From: Amia ocellicauda
Lineage: Eukaryota; Chordata; Actinopteri; Amiiformes; Amiidae
DNA length: 64,000 bases
Assembly: GCF_036373705.1 (NCBI RefSeq)
Contig: NC_089867.1
Location: forward strand, 26,732,323 to 26,796,322
Direction: 5' to 3'
Shown: positions 1 through 11,515 of the stretch, piece after piece
How positions within the stretch are numbered: the first letter of the stretch is position 1
Layout: every line of letters begins with the position of its first letter
The notes under the pieces: generated by a model
Databases searched by the model: none
What the model was told of the DNA's origin: nothing
The model's input: only the letters and a program-made list of their open reading frames with translations
Program-made: the position numbers and the translations under genes

Positions 1-1214
1 AATATCAATAACCACAATAATAACAATGTAATAACCAACACGATACAAAACGTTTATTCTTTGGAATAGAACATGGATACCTGTGGATACATGGTCGAAA
101 GTGTAGTTTAGCTGAAGTTGCAAGTCTGTTACTTGTGCCTGAAAACGTTACAAGAAACTGCATAAAAAGTCATGCAATGACGCCCCATATGAATGCACTG
201 CGGTGCACTGAACAACATGCTGTAGTTGATATTAAAGAGCAAGAGATGCACAATGACACGGGTCCCATTGGACACAAACAAGTCTTCATGTGCTGCAACT
301 TGTGGAAAACGACTCTGATCTGCAGAGAGAGAGAGAGAGTGCAGGCGTGCAGCTCCTGTGCATCCAGCTTCTAATGTAGAAATACAGTCCCTTTGTCTAA
401 AACTGCAATTAAGAATAACTTAAACCATTATCCCAAACTGATTAACCGAGCATTGGTCATGTGCTCTTTAAAGACATGTAATTCAGCCCCCCCACCCCCC
501 GCATGAGATTTTGGTGCCACGTCGTTCGGTGGAAACCAAGCAGCTGCACAACGTCTACAGCTTTTAAAGAGACAGGCGTCGTTTCCCTCCGACTAACGAC
601 CGGCCACCCCGTCTCTACACGTGTAGATCACATGAGCACGTCGATTATATCAATCAAAACCAAGTCAGGAAAGTTTCAAATGGATCAAGCAAATCATATA
701 CAAGCATATTTTGTTTGTTTTCATAATGAAAAATAAATTACCAAAAAAAAAACCCTTTCAGAAGTTTTCTGGGTTTCAGTTCCCCCAAGAACAAATTTTG
801 CATGGAGTTTAATATGTTATGCAGTTATCTACCAAAACGAAGAAATTGTATTTTAAGCATCAAAGCATTAATTGTTCAAAACTTGCAAAACAGACGATTC
901 TCATTCATCAGCGTGACGAGCCCTTTGTGGTGGATTGCTGTGTAGATTGGCGTCTGTCTTGGTGGACTGTAGTTTAACGGTGTGGCGGACAGTTGGGTTT
1001 TTACACCTACAGTCATCGAATCGCACGGCACAGTTTTTCAGATGTTCTTTTCCTGTGTGAAATTTTTCCTCTGTTACACCATTAAAATTAATGAGCAGGA
1101 AACAATAAAACTTATTTTTTTCCTACTAAAAACACAAGCCTTTTTAGGAAACATGTCCCGCAGCATACAACTGATGGCACTGTGCATTGTGTGCTGTTTC
1201 CCCCTCCTCCCCAG
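1..1214. other. 5' flank: intron of P3H1
   Basis: Upstream of the first recognised exon, with no exon I can support. The last bases are a polypyrimidine tract and CAG acceptor (cccctcctccccag). The short open frames here have no recognisable motif. Confidence 0.7.
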
Positions 1215-4200
1215 ATCAACAGGCTGGACAAGGCAGTGGCGGCCGCACACACCTTCTACCAGGCCAACCCTGACCACCTGGAGATGAGGCAGAACCTGGA
1301 GTACTACAAGATGATGGCTGGAGTTCAGGACACCGACTTCAAAGACCTGGAGACACGGACCCACATGGTGAGAGAAAGCCACACACATCCACCATAAAGC
1401 AGGGTGTAATAGAACTACAGACACATTGAGAAGGAATCCTTTTGAAGTTTCCGAATCACCACTGTTTTATTTGGGGGGGGAAACACAAATGTTGAACACC
1501 TTGGTCAGGATGAAACGCTAGGTTGGCAACCAGGCCTGCGGAAAACGCAGAGGAAATGCTTTGAAACATGAGGAATACAGAAAGAAACATCAGAGGCCTC
1601 TTCGATTGCAGTTGATTAGGCAGCATGTTCAACACACTGAAAACACGCGGGCGTTGCTGGCGAATGACATTCAGGGCTGCGTGAGCACTGAACATGATCC
1701 GCAGCAGCAGCAGTGTTTCTTTATGCTTTCGATCCATAACTTTACCAGCTGTGCGTGTTTTCAGGAGGAGTATGTGAAGGGCGTGAGGTTCTACACGAAC
1801 GACAAGTTCCTTCCCGCCATCGATCACTTTGAGGCGGCGGTGGAGGAATATTTCACGGCGGATCAGGAGTGCCGCGCGCTGTGCGAGGGAGTCTATGACT
1901 ACGACGGCTACAATTACTTAGAGTACAGCGCGGATCTCTTTCTGTCGATCACAGGCAAGTACAGCTTACCAAAAGATAAGAAATGGAATCAACAGTTGTC
2001 TGTATTTTTATTCCCCCAATTTGAAATCCCATCTCAGTGAAGATGTCACAGCATGGAGTTGATTCAGGATGCATGCGGTTTTGCATGTAACTTGTGTCCC
2101 ATGTGTTTGTGAGAGCGTTATAATGTGGCTGACCGTTCAGAGCGTAGGATGTTTAAAATGATTTTCACAGGAATGTGGGATTGTGTTAATTGCCCACCAT
2201 CGCAAAGACACGGCTCATTATAGCCAATTTGCTGTGACTTTCGATTTGAATTAACCTGTTCGTTAAACCTGAGGTGTAGAGTTTGAACTGTATAACGTCT
2301 TGAATGACAGAGATATATTTAAACTCTCCTTGTCTTCACCACAGACCACTATATGCAGACGCTGAACTGCAAGCAAAACTGCGCTGTGGAGCTGGCGACG
2401 AAATCTGGCAAGAACAAGCCTGTGGAGGACTTCTTACCGGCCCACTTCAACCACCTCCAGTTCTCGTACTACAACAGTGAGTTACTTATCACCGCGCTGA
2501 CGCCATATGAACAGCGAACCGCTTCATGTTTGACACCTTCTTCAGCAGTGGGCTTGTTTGAGGTGTGGAGGGAAGATGGCACACAACCCAGTAGTGCCCT
2601 TTAAACAGTGTGTTGTGGGAGACGGACGAGAATATTCAAAACGTCAGTGAGTGGAGTAATAATTTCTCCTTCAACACAACGAGCAATCACAAGGGTTAGT
2701 GATGTAAATACACACATAAAACAAGATGATCTGCACATACCCTGAAGAAATAGTACCACCAACAATGTCTTCTGCATTTGACGATGGATTTTTGTGGCTT
2801 TCACTGTCTATTGTTCCACCATGCCTTCCTATGCCTACAATGAATACACTATAATTGACCATGGTAAATGTAGGTAATATCACACTGCCTTTATCGTACG
2901 TATTTACTACATGCATGGTTTATATTTCAGGTGAAAACTACGAGAAGGCCATCGAGTGTGCCAAAACATACCTCCTTTTCTACCCCAATGAAGAAGTGAT
3001 GAATCAGAACCTGGCTTATTACTCCGCGGTGCTGGGAGAGGAGAGGGCCGTGCTGATATCTGCCAGGGAGGTGAGATTGCTGATTTATGAAGCAATAATT
3101 AACAGCCTAGAGTTACAATGACATTGTGGATGCTTTACTATCCATTTAAGGAAACCATAAATCTTTATTTTATTAAAGCAACTATTAAAATTAAATCAAA
3201 CCAGATATCCGGCCACCAATCGCAAATTTGAAGCGTCCTGAATTGTGATTGAGACCAGATGATGATCAAATGATTTGTCCCAGAATTCATAATTCATGAT
3301 GCCCTTGAATGTACAACGAATATACTACTGTATTTCTCTGCTTGTTTGGTTGGAAGTGTGGAGTTCACTATGATTTGCATTCTATAAAAGCAATAATTTA
3401 AAGTAACCACCTATTCATTTTAAAATTATAATAATCTTCGTCCATCCAAACTGCTTTTTTCATCCAGTCACTTCACCCCCTTTCTCTGCCGTTCCTCTGA
3501 TTTCATGAATAGTGCCCAGACCTTCTCTGATCTGCCTTGTATGGCCTTGTGTATTTCATTATCAGATAGATCTAAGTTTAAATCTAAGATTTGATGATCT
3601 GAAAAAAGGTGAAATCCCAACAGAGTCATTAATCTCCCATCAACTGTTTCCTCCCAGAGTGTCCGGCGGCACATTCAGCAGTCTCTGCTGGAGAAGGAGC
3701 TGCTGTATTTTGGTTACGAAATCTTTGGAATCACTTTTGTGGATCCGGTGAGTGAAATCATTTTGGGTATTCAGCATTTCGTATGGAATCCAAAATAATA
3801 TCCACTTCCGACCTCATCACTAACCGATCAGAAATGAATCTCTGCTGGTTTGCTGTAACTTCACTCCTAATGTCTTGCAGTAAGACTTCATTATTAGTTG
3901 TACGGTCTCATTTTTCATTCAGTAAGCAACAGTGTTACCAGGAGGCAGATATTCTCTTTTGTGTACCACCTCTGTTCGTTCAAGTCCATTCAGTGACCAA
4001 GAGAAGGTGTTCAGTGAAAATCTGAATTAGATAACTTCTCTACATTTCACACAGCCGCTTTGTTCCAATGAGTTTGGCTCTTTCTGCAGCAAAATACGTC
4101 TCCTTTCACCCAATCTGTTCCACCTCAATTTGATCAGATTTCGGCCACATCAGTGAGAGACCGTGCACGTGTGTACCATGCATGAACATAAATAACACAC

Positions 4201-7200
4201 GCTAGGGAAACCACTTTAAACAGCTTAGCCTTTAAACAATAAATAAGGATCCTCTCGTAGAAGAAAGCTGCTCTTGCAACATCAGAATATAAATTATGAA
4301 AGTATTTCTACCTCTAAATTATTTGATCTAATTATGCCTTTTCTTTAGGACGCTTGGACTCCTATTGATATAATGCCTCCGAAGCTGAGAGAGAAACAGA
4401 AGTAAGTTTTTCTTGCTGCACAGATGTAAAGTTACTACAAATCACTGAAGTTATGTTAGAAGTAGGTGGAGCACAATGTGCATGAGCCATTTTGACAGCA
4501 GCAAACTGTGTGGTATCATAAATAGTCTGTGAAACATTCACTGTGTTTATTGAGCTTCAGAAACCAACACTGCATCCTTTGCCTTTTAATTTAGGACCCG
4601 TTTTGATTTCTTGCAGGGCTGAGAGAGAGACGGCGGCCAGGATCACAGAGGAGATCGGCAATCTGATGAAGGAGATAGAGACTCTGGTGGAGGAGAAGAC
4701 CAAGGAGTCCACGGATATCGCCAAGTTGGTGAGAGAAGGTAAGACAGGAGAGTGAAAGCATCTAAACACCTCTCTGTTTCTGAAACTAGTCCTCAAAGGC
4801 AGAAGGAAGTTAACAAGTCACTACATGTGCGTCTCTGGTGTCGTCAGCTAGACCGTGATATCTACACAGACGCTCACACCCGTAGAAACGATAATTGAGT
4901 AATTGTGTCTGAGCTGTGTTTGTGTCATCAGATCTGTCTGGATGGCTGAAGTGTTGGAAGCCCCTCCTGCTACACTAGTGCTCCCTGCCCCCCTTGACCC
5001 TCGTCCCGATCTCTCTCTCCAGGTGGAAACGTGCTGTACGACAACATCAAGGTGACCATGGCTTCCAAAAGCCTCAACGGCTCCCAGCGAGTGGTCTTGG
5101 ATGACGTGATCACAGACGACGAGTGCAGGGAGCTCCACCGCCTCTCCAATGTGAGTGAGAGCCCGACACACACGGACCACACGCACAGGGCATCTTTGGC
5201 ACCTTCGAATATGTATTCCATCGGCCCCCTGAGGCCAGAGCTGTCGGTCTGGGTTGTAGGTGCAGCAGAGAAACCGGTCATTCTGCAAAATTGTTCAGTC
5301 AATGTCAAAACATTTTTTTTTCCATCGTAAGTTAAATGAAAACAAAGGGCTAGCCCAAATCAAACCTGTACCCTATATCTATTCATCAATCACAACACGT
5401 TAGGATACTACTTTTACTCTTGTGCTCCCAGGCTGCTGCCCTCAAAGGTGATGGCTACAGGGGCAGGCCTTCCCCTCACACCCCCAGCGAGATGTTCCAG
5501 GGAGTAACGGTCCACAAGGCTCTGAAGGTAAGACGTCCCGTTTACATTGTTACGCCACTTCGTACATCTATATAAATCATTTAGGAAGTTTAGTGCAGCT
5601 CGTTTGGCAAGCTCTGACATTAGTATCATTTTAATTATGAAAAGGCCATGAAAAAACAAATCCAACAGAAACAAACAGGGAGAAAGAGAATAAAAACAAT
5701 GAGAGACAGGAGATGGACCACGACAAAGGATATGATCACATCAAATATAACAGCAGAAAGGACAGATGACAAGCTTTGACCACTGATAATGTGCAGTGTG
5801 TACTTTAATGGCACCTGGTGGCCAAACCTTGAGTCACAGCATTCACATCGCTTTTTTTAATGTCAAAGTCTGCTGTATTGCAGCTGTAATGTCTGGGGTT
5901 ACTTATTCAAACTGCGATGGCCTGGTATTCCCTCTACAGGGGCAATATTACGAATAGTGGACCTTTTGCATTGTATTTCACTCACTGTGTTGGCCACTCT
6001 TGACCTCAAATGGAGACCATCCTCTGTGTCCGCTCACAAACAAACATACTGTTAGGACAAAATTATATATAGAGATAAGTACAACATTGATGCACTAGAG
6101 GTGAAACAGTCCTAGAAAAAAAGGTATTTAAACAACTTGTAGAAAAATGTAATATTCCACAATTACATAATTTATACTGAATATTCAAAATTCTTCATCT
6201 CTTCTTCTTTTTGGCCAAATGAATGAATGAATGAATAATAATAACGGTCTAAAAAGGACAGAAGCTTGGCTGTGGTGCTATACTTCAGGTTGCACATCAA
6301 ATATAGCACACCATGATTCTGTAGTGAATGACTTAATACTGAGCAATGCATACAAATAACTGTAGTCGTAAATATGAAGGTGAGCACTGTGACCTGTGTT
6401 AAGTGTTCTGGGGGAGCTGGACAGTAATCCTTCTTTTCTTGCCGGTCCTGTTGCAGCTGGGACAAGAGGGCAAGGTGTCCCTGAAGAGCGCCCGCCTGTA
6501 TTTTGACGTGAGCGAGAAGGTGCGCACAGTCCTGGAGTCCTACTTCCGCCTGGAGACCCCGCTCTACTTCTCCTACACCCACCTGGTGTGCCGCTCCGCC
6601 ATCGACGGTGAGCGCACTCGGACCAGCGGCACTTTGTTCCGAGTGCCACTTAGACTAAGACTAAATCAGGCAGGAGCACCACTCCAGTTTAAATTCAGAG
6701 TCTTAAACATTCATAGTTTCTAGTGTCGAACAATTTGCACACTTCAAAATGTCAAGCAGTGAACTTCTAAGTCATACAAACCATAGAAAGAGGAGAAACA
6801 CTCAATAGTTCACGTGGCCGTTTTTGTTTCTGTGTGAGCAAATGCTGGGAATGAGGTTTCAACTCTGAGGTCTTCAGATCCAAAAGCGTATCGCTATTTT
6901 TATCAAGGAGAACGAAACCTGACTGGAGTGTGAAATTATCTGGTGTTACAAGCAAGTCCAATCTAGAATAAATGCACAACGGTCACTGATTGTGTAAAGC
7001 GTCCCATTCACTGTGACAGATGATCAAACAGCAAACGCAAAAGGAAACCATTTAGTCCACTTGCCTTTAAATGTTAACCACGATATGTACTCTCTGCTAC
7101 CCTTACGCACGTACCTGGGGAAAAGGTAAGACAAGTGACCTGTCTCCACCTCCAGCAAAGCCTTCTGCCAGCACTGTGAAAGGAGACTAAATCATGGACT

Positions 7201-9891
7201 CTTTCACTGCAGAGAAACAGGAGGGCCGGGAAGACCTGAGCCACCCTGTCCATGTGGACAACTGCCAGCTGGTCTCCGAACTCATGGACTGCATCAAAGA
7301 GCCCCCTGCATACACATACAGAGACTTCAGGTAGGAATCGACAGACAGCTCATAAAGCCTGCTGTAGTTTACCATGGTACAAACCCCAGGACAGCAGAGT
7401 GAAACCATTGTACAGCATGGAAAGGTATGGTAAACAATGATGCATTAGGTGGAAAAGAATGGCAAAACGAAGTAGATGCGACATGGAACAGCACTGGAAA
7501 AAACACACCCAGATTAAATACAAATACCTGTTCACTGTACCCCTGGGCTCAATTGATGAATGAATGTATGTGTCGGATGCCTTTGTCTGAGGTCACATGC
7601 ATTCGAACCAAGAGCAGGAAAACAAATACATAGTGAGCAGGCTATATATTGCAGAGTGGTACAACAAACAAAGTCTAGACCATATTAGGAAAGTCAGCAA
7701 TTCAGTGGGGTGAGATACAGCACCAGATGGCCCAAATAGTACTGTTAATAACAGTGTATAGCTTATAAGACAGGTAAAAACACCATAGAGCCGACAGAAT
7801 AGGAGCAAAAAGATTTATGCTCTAAATATACAGGGTAACTTCTAAAATTCTACATCCATTTTATATTGCTTGACTTTTTAGCAGCTTGTTTTCCTAAACT
7901 GTGAATGATCAACTCTTAAGAGAGAAGCACTGGTTAAAAGTACATGGCACATTTTAAACCAAAAGTAGAGCAAATCAACCAGCCGTTTGCCTCATTTCTC
8001 CCTGTATTTCAGCGCTATCCTGTACCTCAATGACGACTTTGAAGGAGGCAATTTCATCTTCACTGAACTGGATGCGAAGACTGTTACAGTGAGTGATTCA
8101 TTGAAATGTACCCTCCTTTACAAGCGCAGGTCCTGGAATGATTACATGCATGTGGTGATGCTTTAATCCGTGCAGGTTTCAGAGGTAACCCTTGTATCAC
8201 CAATTTATAAACACCTGGAAGTATTTCACTGTGATCAATGAAGCATGTGGTAAATTCAGTTCTTCAGAAACTGTTGGAGCAATTATCTGAATACCTGCAG
8301 CCTCCTGAGGGAAGAATCCCCTGGGTTGACTTGCTAAATTGATTAATCACTCGCACATGTTCCCAAAGTGTTTAGAAATTGGTGATTTGGTGATTGGAGC
8401 TCTCCAGGACCAGGGTTGGACACCACTGGTCTACAGTGTGGCAGTGATCTAGCACAGCAGACTAAACACACTTATAATCAATGTACTATAAAATAAGTTC
8501 TTAACAACACAGTGTAGTGAGATGGCACAACGGTGACTGTAATTCATCAGACGGAGCAGAGGGTTTCAGAGCACGCTGTCTTGCAGGCGGAGGTCAGACC
8601 CACATGCGGGCGAGTCGTGGGCTTCGGGGCCGGGAAGGAGAACCCCCACGGGGTGAGAGCGGTCACCAGGGGGCAGCGCTGTGCAGTGGCCCTCTGGTTC
8701 ACACTGGACCCCCGACACAAGGAGAAGGTACGTCTGTCACCCATCGCCCGAGAGGTCTGCATTGTTCTGTGTAAAGTAATCAGGAAACAAAGGAATAAGT
8801 TCATTGTTTGCATTTTCTTAGATGCAAACAAGTTTGTGCAACAATAACATCAGAGCTATGCACTGTATATAATTTAACAAGGAGTACAAATTCAAGAGAG
8901 GACAAAATCACAGGCTCAGTGAGGCATGTCTGAAGAACCCGTGTTCACATTAAACACGGGAGAAACGGTAATCAATTGAAAAATTCTAAATAATTAAGTG
9001 ATGTCTTGACTCCGCTATTGAGTGATGAAATGGGACAATGTATTGATCAATCAACCTGTTGCCTCACTCATTTATTGAATGTATTGATTATCAAATGCCT
9101 TATCTTGGTCAGCCTATCAGAATATATAAGCATTTAAAAAAAAAACCACACAACAGTGAGAATGAAGTAAATTAACAGGAAGTACAACATACAGCACAAG
9201 ACTCCATAATGGAGCTGGTAAAGCACATGAGAAATGTGGTGAGAAACGGTTCTGGCATCTCTATGGGCAAGGAGGTCGAGGCAGGCATAGTCGCCAATGG
9301 TAGAGATTGGCAATAGCAGTAGTAGAGGAAAGATTCATTTCCACAATGGTGCCGTGGACACAGCAGAGGACAGGAGATTGGGTAAAGAGAGTTCCTTCAC
9401 TTTGGTTTTGTTTCACGAAGGAGCGGATCCAAGCAGAAGATCTCTTGAAGATGCTCATCAGTCCCATTGATGCGGAGTTCCAGGGATCGGCTAAAGAAAG
9501 CGCCCCAGAAAAGCCCCCAGTGGAGCAACCAGAGCCGACAGAGCAGCCCCCAGCAGAGCAGCCCCTAGCGGAGCAGCCCACAGCGGAGCAGCCCCCAGCG
9601 GAGCAACCAGATCCGACGGAGCAGCCCCCAGCGGAGCAGCCCCCAGCGGAGCAGCCAGATCCGACAGAGCAGCCCCCAGCGGAGCAGCCGGAGCAACAGA
9701 TCAGCACAGAGCAGAGCAAAATGGACTCGGCGACGGGGTCTGAAGCAGCAGAGACGGCGTCCGTCTCCGACCCGTCCACCATCAACAGCTCGGACTCTTC
9801 AGAGCCGCAGACGGCAGATTTAGGAGCCCAGGACAACAAAGCTGCCATCAGTGCAGCAGTGGACTCTCACAATGGAAAAGAGGAGTTATGA
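1215..9891 (+). CDS. p3h1: Prolyl 3-hydroxylase 1 (leprecan), partial: 14 3' exons, 5' end outside window
   Basis: ER-lumen 2-oxoglutarate/Fe(II) dioxygenase that 3-hydroxylates proline in procollagen, in complex with CRTAP and cyclophilin B. Exons read from splice sites and phase: 1215-1367, 1765-1954, 2345-2476, 2931-3070, 3658-3747, 4349-4401, 4617-4738, 5023-5150, 5432-5527, 6457-6607, 7213-7330, 8013-8088, 8587-8727, 9421-9891. They join in frame to 686 residues plus stop. The first exons carry the TPR-like, Cys-rich part (CEGVYDYDGYNYLEY, NCKQNC, ECAKTYLLF). The dioxygenase domain has the metal-binding HVD in 7213-7330, and NPHGV (distal His) plus RGQRCAVALWF (2OG-binding Arg) in 8587-8727. 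The match to P3H1 rather than P3H2 or P3H3 rests on ERIQAEDLLKML and on strong colinearity with the mammalian protein as I remember it. The last exon is much longer than in mammals and ends KEEL. Signal peptide and first exon(s) lie upstream of base 1. AATAAA is at 9965. Confidence 0.95.
8164..8432. mobile_element. Non-autonomous DNA element (MITE-like) in P3H1 intron
   Basis: AT-rich segment almost identical to 43502-43735 (for example ttcagaggtaacccttgtat, then aaactgttggagcaatt). It ends in ctccaggaccagggttggac, the inverted form of the start of the 43.5-kb copy (gtccagctctggtcctggag). It is therefore a family with terminal inverted repeats. It lies between the exons at 8013-8088 and 8587-8727. 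Confidence 0.65.
9505..9692 (+). repeat. Coding minisatellite in the P3H1 C-terminal tail (PPAEQ-type pentapeptides)
   Basis: A 15-bp unit of the type gagcagcccccagcg encodes PPAEQ, with PDPTEQ, PLAEQ and PTAEQ variants, about a dozen units between the catalytic domain and the KEEL end. The unit is a multiple of three, so copy-number change keeps the frame. The opposite strand is also open (Gly/Cys/Ser-rich), which is a by-product of the repeat and not a gene. Confidence 0.9.
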
Positions 9892-9964
9892 TCTCTCAAC
9901 TGAATGGTCATTTTCTATCATGTTGTTATTTTTTTTATATATATGTGCATTTCGACACAAGTTC

Positions 9965-9970
9965 AATAAA
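9965..9970 (+). terminator. Polyadenylation signal of P3H1
   Basis: AATAAA 74 bases after the stop codon, followed by a GT-rich stretch (gtgtgaggttgttg) typical of a cleavage-site downstream element. Confidence 0.7.
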
Positions 9971-10189
9971 ATGGTGTGAGGTTGTTGTTTAATAGGGCGT
10001 TTCACACTTTTTTAGGGTGATTTGTAACCCTTCCCTGAAAGAGGACGCTCTGAGCATGAAGACTCTCTAGGATGATTGCATCCAATGTTTGTATCCTTCA
10101 GCTTATTAAGACAGCAAATTACACTCCATGTGGATTTACATTTTACCAATACATATGGGGGTGTGTGTGTATATATATATATATATATA

Positions 10190-10231
10190 CAGCGCTGGCA
10201 AAAATTTAGACCACTTAACATTGATTTCTTG
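10190..10231. mobile_element. Terminal fragment of a Tc1-like element
   Basis: The sequence cagcgctggcaaaaatttag and the following ccactta resemble the terminal inverted repeat of a widespread fish Tc1 family, as I recall it. It sits between TA and GT microsatellites with no transposase beside it. Call based on the terminus only. Confidence 0.4.
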
Positions 10232-10581
10232 TCTGTGTGTGTGTGTGTATATATATATGACACGGGGTGGGGGGGCCACCGTGCTCTGTAGACAGGGTTT
10301 AGAAAAGAACAAGTTGTGGCCATAAGGGCTGATCGGCTGACAAACTCGAGCAGATGCAGATCAGTCCTGTACACTCTGCAGCTCAGGGTAGGAAGACCCG
10401 ACATACATGAATCAGACATTGTTTGAAACTTCCTGGTCTCTAGTTTATATATTTTAATTATTTCTATTTTGATAAACATATCTGATACATGTATTTATAA
10501 TGATCTGAAAATAATGGGGTGGAGTGTAAAAGGTTAAGTTACACGTCAACGGATGTTAATTATTATGTATTTTTGATAAAG

Positions 10582-10637
10582 AATTCAATTTCTGATATCC
10601 ACAATACCAGATCATTCTTGATATCAGAAATTGAATT
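10582..10637. repeat. Palindrome with 18-bp perfect arms
   Basis: The arm aattcaatttctgatatc (10582-10599) is the exact reverse complement of gatatcagaaattgaatt (10620-10637), with a 20-base loop. A second overlapping inverted pair (attcttgatatc / gatatcaagaat) follows, so the whole stretch can fold in alternative ways. This looks like a small palindromic MITE or satellite-type repeat. Confidence 0.8.
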
Positions 10638-11057
10638 GTTGATATCAAGAATTATGGATTAAATGTCACAACGGCTTGCCATATAAATGGCTTGTAGTGG
10701 TTTCAGTAAATCTCAGGATACACCGATGAAGTAGTAACAGTTTATTATACAAAAAATAAATACAGGTTAACCCGGAGCTCCTCTCACATGAAGTAAGGAA
10801 AAGAACTAGAGATGAGAGCTGGAAGAACCCCTTTGTATCTTTGATAGACAATAGGTTACAGCAAATCCAGCTGTAGGAGTCGAATTTACCCCATGCATAC
10901 TGATACATCTGTTGATCAGGTATTGAAAATACAATAGCTGTAGGCCTGTATACTCAAGAAACAGCGAGCCTTAAGGCAGAGGCACAGTGACTTGGAGACC
11001 ATTGTTTTGTATACAATCCAAGAAACAATGAACCTTGAGGCGGAGGCAGGGTGTATA

Positions 11058-11473
11058 CACTCACCTAAAGGATTATTAGGAACACCTGTTCAATTTCTCA
11101 TTAATGCAATTATCTAATCAACCAATCACATGGCAGTTGCTTCAATGCATTTAGGGGTGTGGTCCTGGTCAAGACAATCTCCTGAACTCCAAACTGAATG
11201 TCTGAATGGGAAAGAAAGGTGATTTAAGCAATTTTGAGCGTGGCATGGTTGTTGGTGCCAGACGGGCCGGTCTGAGTATTTCACAATCTGCTCAGTTACT
11301 GGGATTTTCACGCACAACCATTTCTAGGGTTTACAAAGAATGGTGTGAAAAGGGAAAAACATCCAGTATGCGGCAGTCCTGTGGGCGAAAATGCCTTGTT
11401 GATGCTAGAGGTCAGAGGAGAATGGGCCGACTGATTCAAGCTGATAGAAGAGCAACTTTGACTGAAATAACCA
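11058..11473 (+). mobile_element. Truncated Tc1/mariner element (same family as 35362-36563)
   Basis: Begins cactcacctaaaggattatt after a TA dinucleotide and matches the 35.36-kb copy almost base for base through the 5' terminus and the start of the transposase (frame from 11206: helix-turn-helix part with FERGMVVGARRAGLSISQSA). It stops matching at about 11473, within the DNA-binding half. It keeps an 18-bp stretch (aggagaatgggccgactg) that the other copy lacks. The right end and catalytic domain are gone. Confidence 0.9.
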
Positions 11474-11515
11474 TTCCGGATTTGGCCCGCGGGCCGCTAT
11501 TGATACCCCTGGGCT
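11474..11515. mobile_element. hAT-like terminus at the broken end of the Tc1 copy
   Basis: The sequence ggcccgcgggccgctattga followed by tacccctggg looks like the reverse complement of an hAT terminus of the CAGGGGTATCAATAG type. It abuts the breakpoint of the truncated Tc1 element, so an hAT insertion followed by deletion may have caused the truncation. Confidence 0.35.

Larger units (their letters stand above)
9892..11057. other. Intergenic, P3H1 3' flank: simple and palindromic repeats, no gene
   Basis: Holds GT/AT microsatellites around 10158-10190 and 10236-10259 flanking a Tc1 terminus scrap (cagcgctggcaaaaatttag at 10190), a palindromic repeat at 10582-10637, and unassigned AT-rich DNA. 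No open frame here resembles a gene. Confidence 0.6.

Noticed and set aside
9261..9848. Minus-strand 195-codon frame, Gly/Cys/Ser-rich
   Set aside because: Antisense shadow of the P3H1 PPAEQ coding repeat; the 15-bp unit keeps it open.
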